NCBI GenBank assembly: GCA_913063265.1
Contig: CAJXZG010000019.1
Location: 1 to 64,000, forward strand
DNA length: 64,000 bases
Source: an uncultured Prolixibacteraceae bacterium
GTDB lineage: Bacteria; Bacteroidota; Bacteroidia; Bacteroidales; Prolixibacteraceae
Direction of reading: 5' to 3'
The notes below the pieces were generated by a model. That model did no database searches, had not been told where the DNA came from, and saw nothing but the letters and a program-made list of their open reading frames with translations. The position numbers were made by a program, and so were the translations under genes. Positions 1-9,034 of the stretch are shown piece by piece (position 1 is the stretch's first letter; each line of letters starts with the position of its first letter).

Positions 1-1525
1 GCAGTTTTTTTACCACGGTGGCATAAGCCGGATTTTTGTATACATTGTTTAACTCCAAAGTATCTTTTTGTCGGTCATACAATTCCCATTCATCAATATC
101 ATCGTAAAAATGTACCAGTTTATAATCTTTTGTAACAATTCCAAAATGTCGTTTTACCATGTGTGGTCCCGGGTATTCGTAATAATGATAATAAACTGCC
201 TTTCGGTTCCACTTTTCAGTGTCGCCCTTTAGTAATGGGATTAAACTTTCGCCCTGCATATCCGAAGGAGGATTTATTCCGGCAGCTTCCAGAAATGTCT
301 GAGCAAAATCGAGGTTTTGCACCATTTCATCAGATTTTGTACCAGGCTCAATCATACCTGGCCACTTAATCAGCAACGGTGTAAGAAACGATTCATTATA
401 AATAAACCGTTTATCAAACCAACCGTGTTCACCCAAATAAAATCCCTGGTCGGAAGTATAAACCACTATGGTATTTTCCTCCAAATCATTTTCTTTTAAA
501 TAATCAAGCACCCGTCCAACATTTTCATCAACCGAAGCAATACAACCTAAATAATCCTGCATATATCTTTGGTAGCGCCACCGCATAAAATCGGCATCAC
601 TCATTTCAGAGTATTTTTGTTTAAAATCATTGTTAATCCCCTCGTAAACCGAATCCCAGGTTGCTTTTTGTTCGGGAGTAAATCTGGAGTATTTCATATT
701 AAAAACATGCTCACCCCAGTTACTTGGTTCTTTAATTCCCAACTCATTCACTATTTCAGGATAGATTTTGGAATCTGCTGAGCTTGTCATATGTTTAAGC
801 AAATTCATTTCCGCTTCTTTGGCCGCTGTACCGCGTCTTTCATAATCATCAAAAAGTGTTTCCGGTTCGGGAAAAGTTTTTTTGGTAAACGTTTTAAAAT
901 GTCTCGGAGCCGGAAACCACTCTCTGTGGGGAGCTTTGTGTAAATACATCAAAAAAAATGGTTTGGTCTCATCACGACGATTTTTAAGCCATTCTAACGT
1001 AAAATCTGTAATTACATCTGTCACATAACCTTCAACCCGGATATTGCCTTCGTTGGTAATAAAATCCGGATTATAATAATCACCCTGTCCGGGAAGTATT
1101 TTAAACTCATCGAATCCTTTTGGATTATTTCCAAAATGCAGTTTTCCAAACATAGCTGTTTGATAACCCGCCTCGTGCAATATTTGAGGAAAAGTAATAT
1201 TTGTTGTATCAAAAGGGAAACGGTTATCGATTTTACCATTAATATGACTGTGCTTTCCGGTAAGTATTGTGGCCCTTGATGGTGCACAAATTGAATTGGT
1301 AACACAAGCATTGGTAAACAATATTCCTTCGCTGGCAATCCTGTCTATATTTGGAGTTTCGATTAGCTTATCGCTGTAGGCGCTAATTGCCTGGTAAGCA
1401 TGGTCGTCGCTCATTATAAAAATAATGTTTGGTGGTTTGTTTTCTTTTGCTTCAAAACTGCATGAGATAAAAACAACTCCTGCAAACAATATTATCAATA
1501 GCTTAAAGATTCTTATATTATTCAT
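1..1525 (-). CDS. Type I sulfatase lipoprotein (S1 family), 3' end cut by window edge
   Basis: About 508 codons are visible and the frame is open to the left edge, so the C-terminus is missing. The protein starts with a lipoprotein signal (lipobox ending at Cys22), so it is probably anchored in the periplasm or on the surface. The metal-binding pair Asp40-Asp41 (MSDDH) and the formylglycine-modification motif C80-A-P-S-R identify a type I sulfatase; TSDQGFYLGEHG is the usual later metal-site region. Family knowledge: Cys80 must be converted to formylglycine by an anaerobic or aerobic maturase, which is not in this window. It lies 32 bp downstream of the GH3 gene in the same direction, so it probably ends or continues the region A operon. 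The sulfated substrate cannot be told from sequence. It resembles the N-acetylglucosamine-6-sulfatase-like branch, but this is a weak impression. Confidence 0.9.
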   Translation of the reverse strand, partial: MNNIRIFKLLIILFAGVVFISCSFEAKENKPPNIIFIMSDDHAYQAISAYSDKLIETPNIDRIASEGILFTNACVTNSICAPSRATILTGKHSHINGKIDNRFPFDTTNITFPQILHEAGYQTAMFGKLHFGNNPKGFDEFKILPGQGDYYNPDFITNEGNIRVEGYVTDVITDFTLEWLKNRRDETKPFFLMYLHKAPHREWFPAPRHFKTFTKKTFPEPETLFDDYERRGTAAKEAEMNLLKHMTSSADSKIYPEIVNELGIKEPSNWGEHVFNMKYSRFTPEQKATWDSVYEGINNDFKQKYSEMSDADFMRWRYQRYMQDYLGCIASVDENVGRVLDYLKENDLEENTIVVYTSDQGFYLGEHGWFDKRFIYNESFLTPLLIKWPGMIEPGTKSDEMVQNLDFAQTFLEAAGINPPSDMQGESLIPLLKGDTEKWNRKAVYYHYYEYPGPHMVKRHFGIVTKDYKLVHFYDDIDEWELYDRQKDTLELNNVYKNPAYATVVKKL

Positions 1526-1557
1526 CGTTTGATTTTTGTATAAAATAAAACAGTGAG

Positions 1558-3846
1558 CTACTTGCTCCAATTTACTTTAACAGATTGCAAATCTGCAGAA
1601 TTTGCACCGACCATAATTTCAAATTCTCCTTCTTCCCAATCGTAATCGAGATTGGCATTATAGAATTTCAGATCATCAACAGATATTTTAAAAGATACTG
1701 ACTTTGATTCTCCTTTTTTGACCGGCACTTTCTCAAATGCTTTTAACTCTTTTAAGGGGCGAGTAATTGAAGCCACCATATCGCGAATATAAAGTTGAAC
1801 TATCTCCTCCCCGTCATAATTCCCTGTATTTATTATATCAACAGTAATATTGAGTACTTCAGATTCAGTAAGTTTAGTCTTATCTGCTTTCAGGTTTGCA
1901 TATTCAAAATCTGTGTAACTTAATCCGTATCCAAAAGGTAAAAGTGGCGTATTTTCCACATCAAGGTAATTCGATTTAAATTTTTGAAATTCATCACTAC
2001 CCTGCGGCCTACCTGTATTTCTGATACTGTGATAAATGGGAACTTGTCCAACATTTCTTGGGAATGTTGCAGTTAATTTTCCTGACGGATTGTAATCTCC
2101 ATAAATTACATCTGCGATTGCATTTCCTGCTTCGACTCCCGGATGCCAGGTAAACAATACTGCATCTGCAAGTTCCAGTTCTTCTGTTAAAGCAAGTGGC
2201 CTTCCGCTCATAACAACCAACACCAGTGGTTTTCCGGTTTTTGCCAAAGCGCGTATTAATTTTTTCTGGTTTTCAGGAATTAACAGATTTGTCCGGTTTG
2301 CAGCCTCACCGGTCATTTCACTTGCTTCTCCAACTACAGCGACAATTACATTTGCCTTTTTTGAAACATTTATGGCCTCATCTATCATCTCTTTTGGTGA
2401 ACGTTTATCGATAAATACCTTTGGCCCAAAAACATTTATTTTTTTTGCATAATCCGGATCGTCAACAATATTAGCTCCTTTGGCATAAAATATCTGAACA
2501 GAACTACCTACATTTTTAATAAATCCGTCAACAACTTTTACTGCAAGATGATGTTCGCCTGTTGGTGCCCATGTTCCAAGCATATTATTCTGGCTGTCGG
2601 CAAGGGGCCCAACAAGAGCAATTTTACCTGATTTTTTTAGCGGCAAAACCTGATTATCATTCTTCAATAAAACACAAGCCCGGGCAGCAGCTTCTCTGGC
2701 AATCTGCCTGTTTTCCTTTGAAAGAATATCTTTTTCAGGCCTTGAGATATCATTGTATCTGTACGGGTCATCAAAAAGCCCTAGTTTGTATTTGGCTTCC
2801 AAAATCCTCCTGCAAGCCATATCGATTTGCTCTTCAGTAACTTTTCCTTCTTCCAGTGATTTTTCGAGCGTTGAAAGAAATCCTTCTCCTACCATATCCA
2901 TATCCAGTCCGGCATTTAATGCCATTGCAGACACAGCCTGTAAATCACCCATCCCATGGGCTATCATTTCGTTAATGGAAGTATAGTCTGAAACTACAAA
3001 ACCATCAAATCCCCATTGATTGCGAAGCAAGTCTGTTAACAACCATTTATTTCCGCTGGCAGGGATCCCATCAACATCGTTAAACGACGACATTGCACAA
3101 CCCACACCGGCTTCTACTGCAGCTTTATATGGTGGAAGATAATCGTTATACATACGCAGCTTACTCATATCCACAGTGTTATAATCGCGCCCTGCTTCAG
3201 AAGCCCCGTACAAAGCGAGATGCTTTACTGTTGCCATCATGGTTTTTGAATCACTTAAATCATCTCCCTGATAACCTTCTACCATAGCTTTTGCAATTGC
3301 AGAACCCAAAAACGGATCTTCTCCTGCTCCTTCTGCAATTCTTCCCCATCGGGGATCGCGTGCAATATCAACCATAGGAGAAAAATTCCAGAATATTCCA
3401 TCTGCAGTTGCTTCTTTGGCAGCAACCTGGGCCGTCTTTTTTATTAATTCCATATCCCAACTGCAAGACAAACCCAATGGAATCGGGAAGGTAGTTTTAT
3501 AACCATGAATTACATCGGAACCAAAAAGTAAAGGAATACCCAGCCTGCTCTCTTCTACTGCAAGTGCCTGCGCCTGTTTTACTTTTTCAGGTCCGTAAAT
3601 ACCAAAAATTCCTCCAACCTGTCCGCTTTTGATTTTCTCTTCCACATCAGTGCTTACCACCGAGCCTGTTAAAATTCCACCACCGGGAGTAACAAGGTTT
3701 AACTGTCCAATCTTTTCCTGAAGCGTCATTTCAGCCATTAATTCATTGATAAATGAATTAATTTCCATGTTTTCATCTGAAGATTTTTCAGTCTTACAGG
3801 AAACAAATACGACCAAAGCTAATAGTAGTATTATCCAGAATTTCAT
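1558..3846 (-). CDS. GH3 beta-glucosidase (BglX-like) lipoprotein
   Basis: 762 aa with a lipoprotein signal (Cys17). The GH3 N-terminal barrel covers roughly residues 35-360, the C-terminal sandwich about 390-620 and a fibronectin-like domain about 680-755, which is the full BglX layout and length. The substrate-binding KH (near 208) and the nucleophile motif VVSDY (Asp about 287) are present. It should release glucose or a related sugar from the non-reducing end of oligosaccharides in the periplasm. It sits 19 bp downstream of the GH43 gene in the same operon. GH3 enzymes linked to GH144 in Bacteroides and Chitinophaga act on sophoro-oligosaccharides, so a beta-1,2-glucosidase is the leading guess. 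Beta-1,3, beta-1,4 or xylosidase activity is not excluded. Confidence 0.93.
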   Translation of the reverse strand: MKFWIILLLALVVFVSCKTEKSSDENMEINSFINELMAEMTLQEKIGQLNLVTPGGGILTGSVVSTDVEEKIKSGQVGGIFGIYGPEKVKQAQALAVEESRLGIPLLFGSDVIHGYKTTFPIPLGLSCSWDMELIKKTAQVAAKEATADGIFWNFSPMVDIARDPRWGRIAEGAGEDPFLGSAIAKAMVEGYQGDDLSDSKTMMATVKHLALYGASEAGRDYNTVDMSKLRMYNDYLPPYKAAVEAGVGCAMSSFNDVDGIPASGNKWLLTDLLRNQWGFDGFVVSDYTSINEMIAHGMGDLQAVSAMALNAGLDMDMVGEGFLSTLEKSLEEGKVTEEQIDMACRRILEAKYKLGLFDDPYRYNDISRPEKDILSKENRQIAREAAARACVLLKNDNQVLPLKKSGKIALVGPLADSQNNMLGTWAPTGEHHLAVKVVDGFIKNVGSSVQIFYAKGANIVDDPDYAKKINVFGPKVFIDKRSPKEMIDEAINVSKKANVIVAVVGEASEMTGEAANRTNLLIPENQKKLIRALAKTGKPLVLVVMSGRPLALTEELELADAVLFTWHPGVEAGNAIADVIYGDYNPSGKLTATFPRNVGQVPIYHSIRNTGRPQGSDEFQKFKSNYLDVENTPLLPFGYGLSYTDFEYANLKADKTKLTESEVLNITVDIINTGNYDGEEIVQLYIRDMVASITRPLKELKAFEKVPVKKGESKSVSFKISVDDLKFYNANLDYDWEEGEFEIMVGANSADLQSVKVNWSK

Positions 3847-3865
3847 TTTATTTGATTTATAGTTA

Positions 3866-5671
3866 TTACTTTACTTCTATGATATCCGTCTTCACGGATA
3901 TTCCGTTTTCGTTAAATGCCTCTATACAGAAATAATAAGGCGTATCCCTGTCGAGACACCGCATCTTATGTTCGTTTGTGTCGTAAACCAGCCACGACTG
4001 GTAGATTTTATCCGGGGCAATTCCCCACCTGATATTGTATCCCTGGGCACCTTTTACAGGCTGCCAGGAAAAGGTGGCATCTCTGCGGTCTTCTTCCCGA
4101 TTAACTTCAAAACCTATAACTTTTTCAGGAGTTTTCCCGTTTCCAATTCCAAATACCCTTACTTCGGACATCGCCAGATTTGGTCCGGGGACTTCTATGT
4201 TTTTATATTTTACATATTTTGCCTGAACAGGCTGATTCAACACAATGTATGCATTGGGTGCATCTTTATAACTATTGCTTCTGTCAACCACTGTTTCCCA
4301 GGTTTCTCCATCTTCCGAAATTTCGATTGTAAACCTGTGCCGAAGGTCATCTTTACGGGTATAAATGGCAGATTCATGGTCGTGAAAATTGAGTTGAAAA
4401 GCATAGATTTTTCCAGGATTTAGCATTTCAATTTCAACCCATTGTTGATCATCGTTGGATTCTGCTACCCAATACGATTTTGGACTTTCATCTGTTAAAA
4501 TTCCGGAAATAATTTCCCCGGATTCGTTTTTTTCCTGCGGTAATTCAGTTTCGCTAACTTCATCATCATTTGAGGTAAATTTCTCGATTTGTATTAACGA
4601 CGATGAAACGGTAACCTTTCCTTTGAAGGACAGTAACATCCAACCACAATGCTCTCCTGCTTTTGTTGGATGACCTGGTGCAAAACGCGGATAATCGCCA
4701 TAATGTGTATTCGAAAACATTAAACCATCCTGATCAAAATATGTAGGAAACATACACAAACGACGTTCCCACTGGGCGTTAGATGCCAGTGCCATAGTAG
4801 CAAAATGCCAGTATTGTCCGTTGGTTTCTTTCACTGTTATTCCATGCCCCGCACCATTGGTAAATCCGCCGGGTTTAAAACACATCGGGTTATTTTTCAT
4901 GTATGTAAACGGCCCCAGGGGAGTTTCTCCAATATATGCACCATCGGCATATACATTAAATTGTGTTCCAGGTGCTGCGTATTGCAGGTAGTATTTGCCA
5001 TTGTATTTGGTCATGGATGCGCCTTCCATGTAGCCTTCTTTTAAGGTGGGATGAAAATTATTTTCACCAAATCGCTCCCAACCATGTTCCTCCTCAACCA
5101 GGTTTATCAAATCTTTTCTAACTCCGGTTTCCAACATCCGATCATTTTTGTCTAACATTTTTACCCGAATCGGATGAACATTGGATGAGCCCCAATACAA
5201 ATACGTCTTTCCATCATCATCAATAAAAAGTTCCGAATCCTGAAGGTTATTGGAAATGGATTCAACAGGCGTCCAAATACCACTTTTCGGGTTATCTGAA
5301 TAAAGAATACTTCCATAACCAGCTGGATCGCCTGCAAAATAAATAACCGAGTCTTTATAATTAAAAGCTGTTGGAGCATTACATCCTTCAAAAAACCATT
5401 GTGCCGGTCTGATAAACTGCCAGTTTACCAAATCTGTCGAATGCCAGTACCCAAAAGAGCGGGTAACAAACATATAATACTCACCCCGAAATTCGACAAC
5501 GGCAGGATCCGCCCCGGAACGATAAGAGATATTCCGGCTTGAATTGTATACCATGTAGGTGTAATCGATGTCCAAAGGATTACAAAAAGTTTTTGGTATT
5601 ATTTCCTGTGCATATAATCCAAATTCGCTAAAAAAAATAAAAGCAACAACAAATATTTTTATTGAACGCAT
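3866..5671 (-). CDS. GH43 glycosidase with F5/8 type C and FN3 domains
   Basis: 601 aa with a signal peptide (about 1-21). The five-bladed GH43 propeller fills about residues 28-340. The expected acidic triad is visible: Asp55 in SGADP (base), Asp145 in LQDSELFIDDDG (pKa modulator) and Glu216 in YMEGA (acid). A discoidin-like F5/8C domain (about 385-510) and a fibronectin III domain (about 515-600) follow, probably for carbohydrate binding. There is no T9SS tail or lipobox, so periplasmic location is likely. It is 20 bp downstream of the secreted GH144 gene and 19 bp upstream of GH3. The subfamily, and so the substrate (arabinan, xylan or galactan side chains), cannot be fixed by eye. A GH43 in a glucan-type PUL suggests the natural substrate is decorated. 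Confidence 0.9.
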   Translation of the reverse strand: MRSIKIFVVAFIFFSEFGLYAQEIIPKTFCNPLDIDYTYMVYNSSRNISYRSGADPAVVEFRGEYYMFVTRSFGYWHSTDLVNWQFIRPAQWFFEGCNAPTAFNYKDSVIYFAGDPAGYGSILYSDNPKSGIWTPVESISNNLQDSELFIDDDGKTYLYWGSSNVHPIRVKMLDKNDRMLETGVRKDLINLVEEEHGWERFGENNFHPTLKEGYMEGASMTKYNGKYYLQYAAPGTQFNVYADGAYIGETPLGPFTYMKNNPMCFKPGGFTNGAGHGITVKETNGQYWHFATMALASNAQWERRLCMFPTYFDQDGLMFSNTHYGDYPRFAPGHPTKAGEHCGWMLLSFKGKVTVSSSLIQIEKFTSNDDEVSETELPQEKNESGEIISGILTDESPKSYWVAESNDDQQWVEIEMLNPGKIYAFQLNFHDHESAIYTRKDDLRHRFTIEISEDGETWETVVDRSNSYKDAPNAYIVLNQPVQAKYVKYKNIEVPGPNLAMSEVRVFGIGNGKTPEKVIGFEVNREEDRRDATFSWQPVKGAQGYNIRWGIAPDKIYQSWLVYDTNEHKMRCLDRDTPYYFCIEAFNENGISVKTDIIEVK

Positions 5672-5691
5672 ACCAAATCGTTTTTAATAAA

Positions 5692-8070
5692 TTACCTCTG
5701 AATCAATAATTTTTGTCTAACAGCTTGTCCATTATGTATAATCTGTACGATATAAAGTCCGTTTTTTAAATCGGAAGAATTGAAAGAGTATGTTCCATAA
5801 TTGAACTGCACATTTTTTATCAAACTTCCTGCAGCAGTGAAAATTTGTACATTTAAAGGGTGATTATCCTTATGTTTTGAATATTTAATAAAAACTTCGT
5901 CTTTTGCAGGATTAGGATAGATTTCAAAAGAATCGTTTTTTTCAACTTCTCTGATATCTGTTATAACTTCGTATTGAAATCCAAGTTTATCCAAACCGGC
6001 CTGAACATCGGCATCCATCATAACATATTTCCACAAAAGCTGTGTTCTGTAGTTTTCAATCATAATAACAATTGGTCCCTGATCGATTCCGATATAAGCT
6101 TCCTTAACCCAGTTTCTTGAATCGTTAAAGGCATCGTACGGACCATATTTCCCAAACAATTCACTTCCACGTTCACGATAAAAGTATTTCAAAGCTTTCA
6201 TCGATTCTTCAGGAGTGTAAGGAAAACTTGCCAGTGCTGCTGTTGGACTTACCGTTCCATTATCATTATCCATGGGTCTGTGTGCGGTGTATCCATCCGG
6301 ATCATCGCTGGCAGTTAATCCCCAGTTTTTTTCGCTATAATTTACCCAACCCAGGGGATTGTCTTTCCCATATTCAAAATGAATTTTAGCAGTATTAACA
6401 TGTTCCTGCCAATACTCAGCATATTGATCGACCAAACCATGAGGATTGATTCCGTGGTGTGAATAATGAATCCAAAACAACGGCCCTCCCCAATTTCGCG
6501 AAAGGTTGATTTCGTATCCATAATATTTTCGACCGGGTTTTACCATGTTTCCGTTTCTTGCCCAACCGTTTGTATATACTTCTTTTGGTACTCCATAAGT
6601 AGGCGAAGCAGCTGCCATCACATAGGTGATTAAACATTCGTTCCAGCCCGTTATTTTCATATTCATGTCCCACCCATTGTTAGGTGACCAGTGCCAGTAC
6701 AATACATTTTGATTGTTTTGTCGATACCAACTCCAATCCACTTCTTTCCATAGTTGATCGGATTTTTCACGAATTTGAACCGACTTTGAATCATTTCCGG
6801 AGAAATAGTGTTTTAAGGCAATCAGTGCCTGGGCTACAAAAGAAGTTTCTACCAAATCTCCACCGTCATCTTTGGGAGAAAATGGCCGGGTTTTTTTTGT
6901 ATTGGAATCGTACCAATGCGACCAGGCCCCATGATGACGTTCACAGGTTTCAAGGAAATCGAGGATTTTTAAGATTCGTTCTTTAACCTCTTCACGTGGA
7001 CGATATTCCCGTTCATGTGCAACAATCATTGCCATTAATCCAAATCCTGTTGCACCCGAAGCTGTTGTTTTTCCATTTCCATTTGACCTTTCCAAGGCAG
7101 TGCCGCTTGCCTGATGAGCACCTTCCCAAAAATACCGGAATGAATATTCCTGCATCATATCCAATAATTCTTCATCTGAAAAATCACGAATTTGTACTGT
7201 TTCTTCAACCGGTTCTGATTCTTTGTTTTGCGTTACCGAAACCACACGATACACAACATCTTTATTTCTGCCTTGCTGAGGTACAAAATCGAGATAATAA
7301 TTTTCAGACACCTCTTTTCGTAATTCGAAATTTTGCCCGCTATCAAAAGATGCATAAACTCTGTATGAAAGTCCCACATCCGGTTTGGTCCAGCTAAGAT
7401 CTGCATGGCTGTCGTAGCCCCTGGCTTTAAAATCGACTACAGGCAAAACAAAATCAACACTTTTAAAAGCCGTTACTTCATCGATCAAAACCAAACGTGA
7501 TGTGTTGTTCTTTTCGGATTGATTAAATATCACCCCTTTTGCATGGGTATAATCAAGTCCGGGATTTTGATTTTTTATTACCGAAAGTGGAAATTTAACC
7601 TGGACCCATTGGGAAGCCGGAATATCATTGTTGTATTCTGATGTTGGATATAGATCTGAAATTCCACCTTCACAGTTTAAGCCAATAAGCGGCAGCGCAC
7701 TTTTGGGAATTGCGCTTTCAGAGTAGATAAAAAATGATATTGAATCCAGATTTGAAACATCTACCTGACTCCAACCTTTTCTAAAAATACTGACTTTCCA
7801 GTTTCCATTGTCAGAAGAAGTATAATTGAACTTTAACGAAGTTGAACTTTTAAATGCGGTAGTTGAACAAGGAACTTTATCGTTCCATTGCGGTCCACCA
7901 GGGGGGTGAGTATATTCAAAAGTACTTTCTCCAAGATTATTTTTATCTACAATTCCCTGATCATAAAAATTGTTGTCTGTTCCTTCATCGAAAAAAATTA
8001 CTTCCTGGCTGAAACCTACTATTGTTAAACTCAGAAAGATTAGTCCAAATACAATTCTCTTTTTATACAT
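5692..8070 (-). CDS. Secreted multidomain GH144 (endo-beta-1,2-glucanase family) with T9SS tail
   Basis: 792 aa. A signal peptide (about 1-21) is followed by a jelly-roll, CBM-like domain (about 22-210), a fibronectin III domain (about 210-295), the glycoamylase-like/GH144 (alpha/alpha)6 domain (about 300-705) and a T9SS sorting tail beginning FEIYPNPAKDEVFI. Conserved acidic segments KDDGGDLVET and WNECLI are present and match the second GH144 at 9035-10369. The founding GH144 enzyme from Chitinophaga is an endo-beta-1,2-glucanase, so cleavage of extracellular beta-1,2-glucan is the best prediction. T9SS export places it outside the cell or on its surface. It is encoded between the DUF1080 and GH43 genes, 85 bp after the DUF1080 start region, which contains a hairpin. 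Confidence 0.9.
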   Translation of the reverse strand: MYKKRIVFGLIFLSLTIVGFSQEVIFFDEGTDNNFYDQGIVDKNNLGESTFEYTHPPGGPQWNDKVPCSTTAFKSSTSLKFNYTSSDNGNWKVSIFRKGWSQVDVSNLDSISFFIYSESAIPKSALPLIGLNCEGGISDLYPTSEYNNDIPASQWVQVKFPLSVIKNQNPGLDYTHAKGVIFNQSEKNNTSRLVLIDEVTAFKSVDFVLPVVDFKARGYDSHADLSWTKPDVGLSYRVYASFDSGQNFELRKEVSENYYLDFVPQQGRNKDVVYRVVSVTQNKESEPVEETVQIRDFSDEELLDMMQEYSFRYFWEGAHQASGTALERSNGNGKTTASGATGFGLMAMIVAHEREYRPREEVKERILKILDFLETCERHHGAWSHWYDSNTKKTRPFSPKDDGGDLVETSFVAQALIALKHYFSGNDSKSVQIREKSDQLWKEVDWSWYRQNNQNVLYWHWSPNNGWDMNMKITGWNECLITYVMAAASPTYGVPKEVYTNGWARNGNMVKPGRKYYGYEINLSRNWGGPLFWIHYSHHGINPHGLVDQYAEYWQEHVNTAKIHFEYGKDNPLGWVNYSEKNWGLTASDDPDGYTAHRPMDNDNGTVSPTAALASFPYTPEESMKALKYFYRERGSELFGKYGPYDAFNDSRNWVKEAYIGIDQGPIVIMIENYRTQLLWKYVMMDADVQAGLDKLGFQYEVITDIREVEKNDSFEIYPNPAKDEVFIKYSKHKDNHPLNVQIFTAAGSLIKNVQFNYGTYSFNSSDLKNGLYIVQIIHNGQAVRQKLLIQR

Positions 8071-8096
8071 TTACTTTTTATGTTCTTAAAATTTAA

Positions 8097-8128
8097 TCCC
8101 CCTTTTATTCTCCCTTTTCTAAGGGGGA
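8097..8128 (-). other. Intergenic hairpin between DUF1080 and GH144 genes
   Basis: An 8-bp stem (TCCCCCTT / AAGGGGGA) surrounds a 16-nt loop in the 85-bp gap downstream of the DUF1080 gene. On the minus strand it is followed by ATTAAATTTT rather than a clean T run. It could be a weak terminator, an RNA-processing signal or an mRNA-stability element. Confidence 0.4.
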
Positions 8129-8155
8129 CGAAGAAATAAACTTTCTATTGATATT

Positions 8156-8911
8156 TTATAACTCCTTTATCCAGATATTTCTAAACTGCACCAGGCTCGA
8201 AGCCCCTTTCAGTTTTCCTGTTTTTGCATCGATGCCTCCATGATGTTGAAAACCAATCGGCCCTTTTACATTTAAACCCGGGTAGTAAGCATTATGAATT
8301 ACAATGATACCATTGTTTTTAATCGTAATATATTCACCTTTTACAGTGATATCAAATGCATTCCAAAATCCCACAGGATTATCCTGGTTAGAACCGGGAA
8401 CAGCAGCCGCTCTCACTTCAGCTGGTAAATCTTTATTGTTTCTGACCGACCATAATTCTCCTGAACCAACCGACCAGCACCAGAGGTTTGTCTGTCCTAC
8501 ACCTTTAAGAAGAATTCCTGAATCAGAGTTTGGTCCCAGAGGTTCAATTATATTTCCTTCCTCATCCCGCAAATATTCTCCACTGGGCAAAATTGTGGGT
8601 AGTTTAAAAAGATGATCTCCATAACCTTTAAATCGCCATTCAACATGTAGCTGAAAATCGGTATATTCTTTTTCAGACCAAAGACTTTTATCGTCTTCAG
8701 CTTCCGACCTGGCATCGTAATCAATTACCCCATCGATAACACTCCAGTGACCGTTGTCCCCTTCCGGGATAATCCAGCCGCTCAAATCTTTCCCATTAAA
8801 AAGTTTAGTAAATCCCTGTTCTTCGTAAACGCATTTTTTTTGAGAGAATACGGAGCTTGAAATGAAAACCGCCAAAGTAAAAATGGCAACAGTACGTATA
8901 GATTTTTTCAT
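8156..8911 (-). CDS. DUF1080 (3-keto-disaccharide hydrolase family) exported protein
   Basis: 251 aa with a signal peptide (about 1-23). The rest is one concanavalin-like DUF1080 domain: FTKLFNGKDLSGW near the start, an SDSGILLKG segment in the middle, and the typical GPIGFQHHGG and VQFRNIWIKEL blocks at the end. Family knowledge: DUF1080 proteins are common in Bacteroidota PULs and some hydrolyse 3-keto-glycosides, linking them to oxidative sugar degradation. No 3-glycoside dehydrogenase is visible nearby. It lies between the two GH144 genes on the same strand, so it probably acts on the released oligosaccharides in the periplasm. The domain call is firm; the reaction is inferred from the family. 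Confidence 0.88.
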   Translation of the reverse strand: MKKSIRTVAIFTLAVFISSSVFSQKKCVYEEQGFTKLFNGKDLSGWIIPEGDNGHWSVIDGVIDYDARSEAEDDKSLWSEKEYTDFQLHVEWRFKGYGDHLFKLPTILPSGEYLRDEEGNIIEPLGPNSDSGILLKGVGQTNLWCWSVGSGELWSVRNNKDLPAEVRAAAVPGSNQDNPVGFWNAFDITVKGEYITIKNNGIIVIHNAYYPGLNVKGPIGFQHHGGIDAKTGKLKGASSLVQFRNIWIKEL

Positions 8912-9034
8912 TTGTTATTGATTTAATTCGTTTTTAATCTTGATAATGTTAATTCAAAGCTGCATTGTAATCCAATAATTTTTCGATTTCCACTTTGAAA
9001 TACTTCCCTTTGAAATTGTTGTTTGATATTCTTT

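Noticed and set aside
1-1525. The sulfatase region could be read as several short fragments on both strands, suggesting a decayed gene
   Set aside because: The minus-strand frame checked at several points (CAPSR, HKAPHREWF, TSDQGFYLGEHG, the left edge) is continuous from the ATG at 1525; it simply has no stop inside the window.
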